From an uncultured Propionibacteriaceae bacterium (GTDB lineage: Bacteria > Actinomycetota > Actinomycetes > Propionibacteriales > Propionibacteriaceae), in the NCBI GenBank assembly GCA_937988865.1, contig CALKHV010000181.1, forward strand, positions 1 through 17,385: a stretch of 17,385 nt of DNA, given 5' to 3'. Under the pieces are notes generated by a model, which was not told where the DNA came from, searched no databases, and worked only from the letters and a program-made list of their open reading frames with translations. Below are positions 17,053 to 17,385 of this stretch, in pieces (within the stretch, counting starts at the first letter, position 1; every line of letters starts with the position of its first letter). A program made the position numbers and the translations under genes.

Positions 17053-17385
17053 ATGAAGAAGCTCATCAATGACACCGCTGACGTTGTCTCCGAGGCACTC
17101 CTCGGCATCGAGGCCGCCCACTCCGACCGGGTGCGCGTCGACCACGATCTCAAGATCATCTACCGCACGGACGCCCCGAAGCAGGGCAAGGTCGGCCTGA
17201 TCTCGGGCGGTGGTTCCGGCCACGAGCCGATGCACGGCGGATTCGTCGGCCTGGGCATGCTCGACGCCGCCTGCTGCGGCGAGGTCTTCACGTCACCTGT
17301 CCCCGACCAGATGATGGCCGCGACCACGGCCGTCGACGGCGGCGCGGGTGTGCTGCACATCGTCAAGAACTACACCGGCGACATC
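17053..17385 (+). CDS. dhaK: Dihydroxyacetone kinase subunit DhaK (cut by window end)
   Basis: The first 111 codons of DhaK, the dihydroxyacetone-binding subunit that passes phosphate to the substrate together with DhaL (and DhaM in PTS-type systems). The opening [12 protein letters not shown] is typical. The glycine-rich block [18 protein letters not shown] (49-66) contains His57, which corresponds to the active-site His56 of E. coli, and Asp110 in KNYTGD corresponds to Asp109. The histidine that binds substrate covalently lies beyond the window. There is no Shine-Dalgarno before ATG 17053. The preceding 105 bp (16948-17052) hold no gene, and I see no convincing promoter or terminator there. 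Confidence 0.93.
   Translation, partial: MKKLINDTADVVSEALLGIEAAHSDRVRVDHDLKIIYRTDAPKQGKVGLISGGGSGHEPMHGGFVGLGMLDAACCGEVFTSPVPDQMMAATTAVDGGAGVLHIVKNYTGDI

Overview
The window is high-GC DNA with the codon use, gene content and start-site style of an actinobacterium. A member of the Propionibacteriales is my best guess, but that is an inference from general character and not from a marker gene. I see no rRNA, tRNA, insertion sequence, phage gene or convincing CRISPR array. Apart from one broken gene the region reads as ordinary, densely packed chromosome.

Layout. Positions 1-391 are non-coding and hold a tandem array of about 51-bp units, each able to form a small hairpin; a candidate terminator hairpin follows at 344-386. 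Positions 392-2790 (minus) are a two-gene ABC exporter of unknown substrate: an ATPase and a large membrane protein with a 4-bp overlap. A 70-bp divergent promoter separates it from menG (demethylmenaquinone methyltransferase) on the plus strand. menG overlaps by 4 bp a gene for a predicted two-domain nuclease of the TM0106/RecB-like type (3556-5253). A degraded secreted-protein gene fills 5305-5963. Positions 5976-10567 (minus) are a tightly overlapped menaquinone operon transcribed menE-menA-menC-menD. Back to back with menE is a GH13 alpha-glucosidase/amylase gene (10602-12455), followed by a small membrane protein (12480-12725). A MarR regulator and an MFS exporter form the next operon (12824-14535), with a clear promoter and an operator-like palindrome. 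An SRPBCC protein and an aldo/keto reductase lie on the minus strand. The reductase is divergent from an XRE/MmyB-type regulator, and the window ends inside dhaK.

How the genes fit together. menE, menC, menD, menA and menG supply five steps of menaquinone synthesis; menF, menB and menH are not in the window. The other units (sugar hydrolase, exporter with its regulator, reductase with its regulator, dihydroxyacetone kinase) are separate metabolic or stress modules.

Two window-wide signals stand out. First, at least six genes appear to start leaderless: a TANNNT-like -10 box ends 6-8 nt before an ATG or GTG, with no Shine-Dalgarno. Second, the hexamer GGACGC/GCGTCC is strikingly over-represented in both orientations, including in the hairpin loops of the array and as in-frame Arg-Pro or Gly-Arg pairs in proteins. 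The second signal is the least explained by known features.
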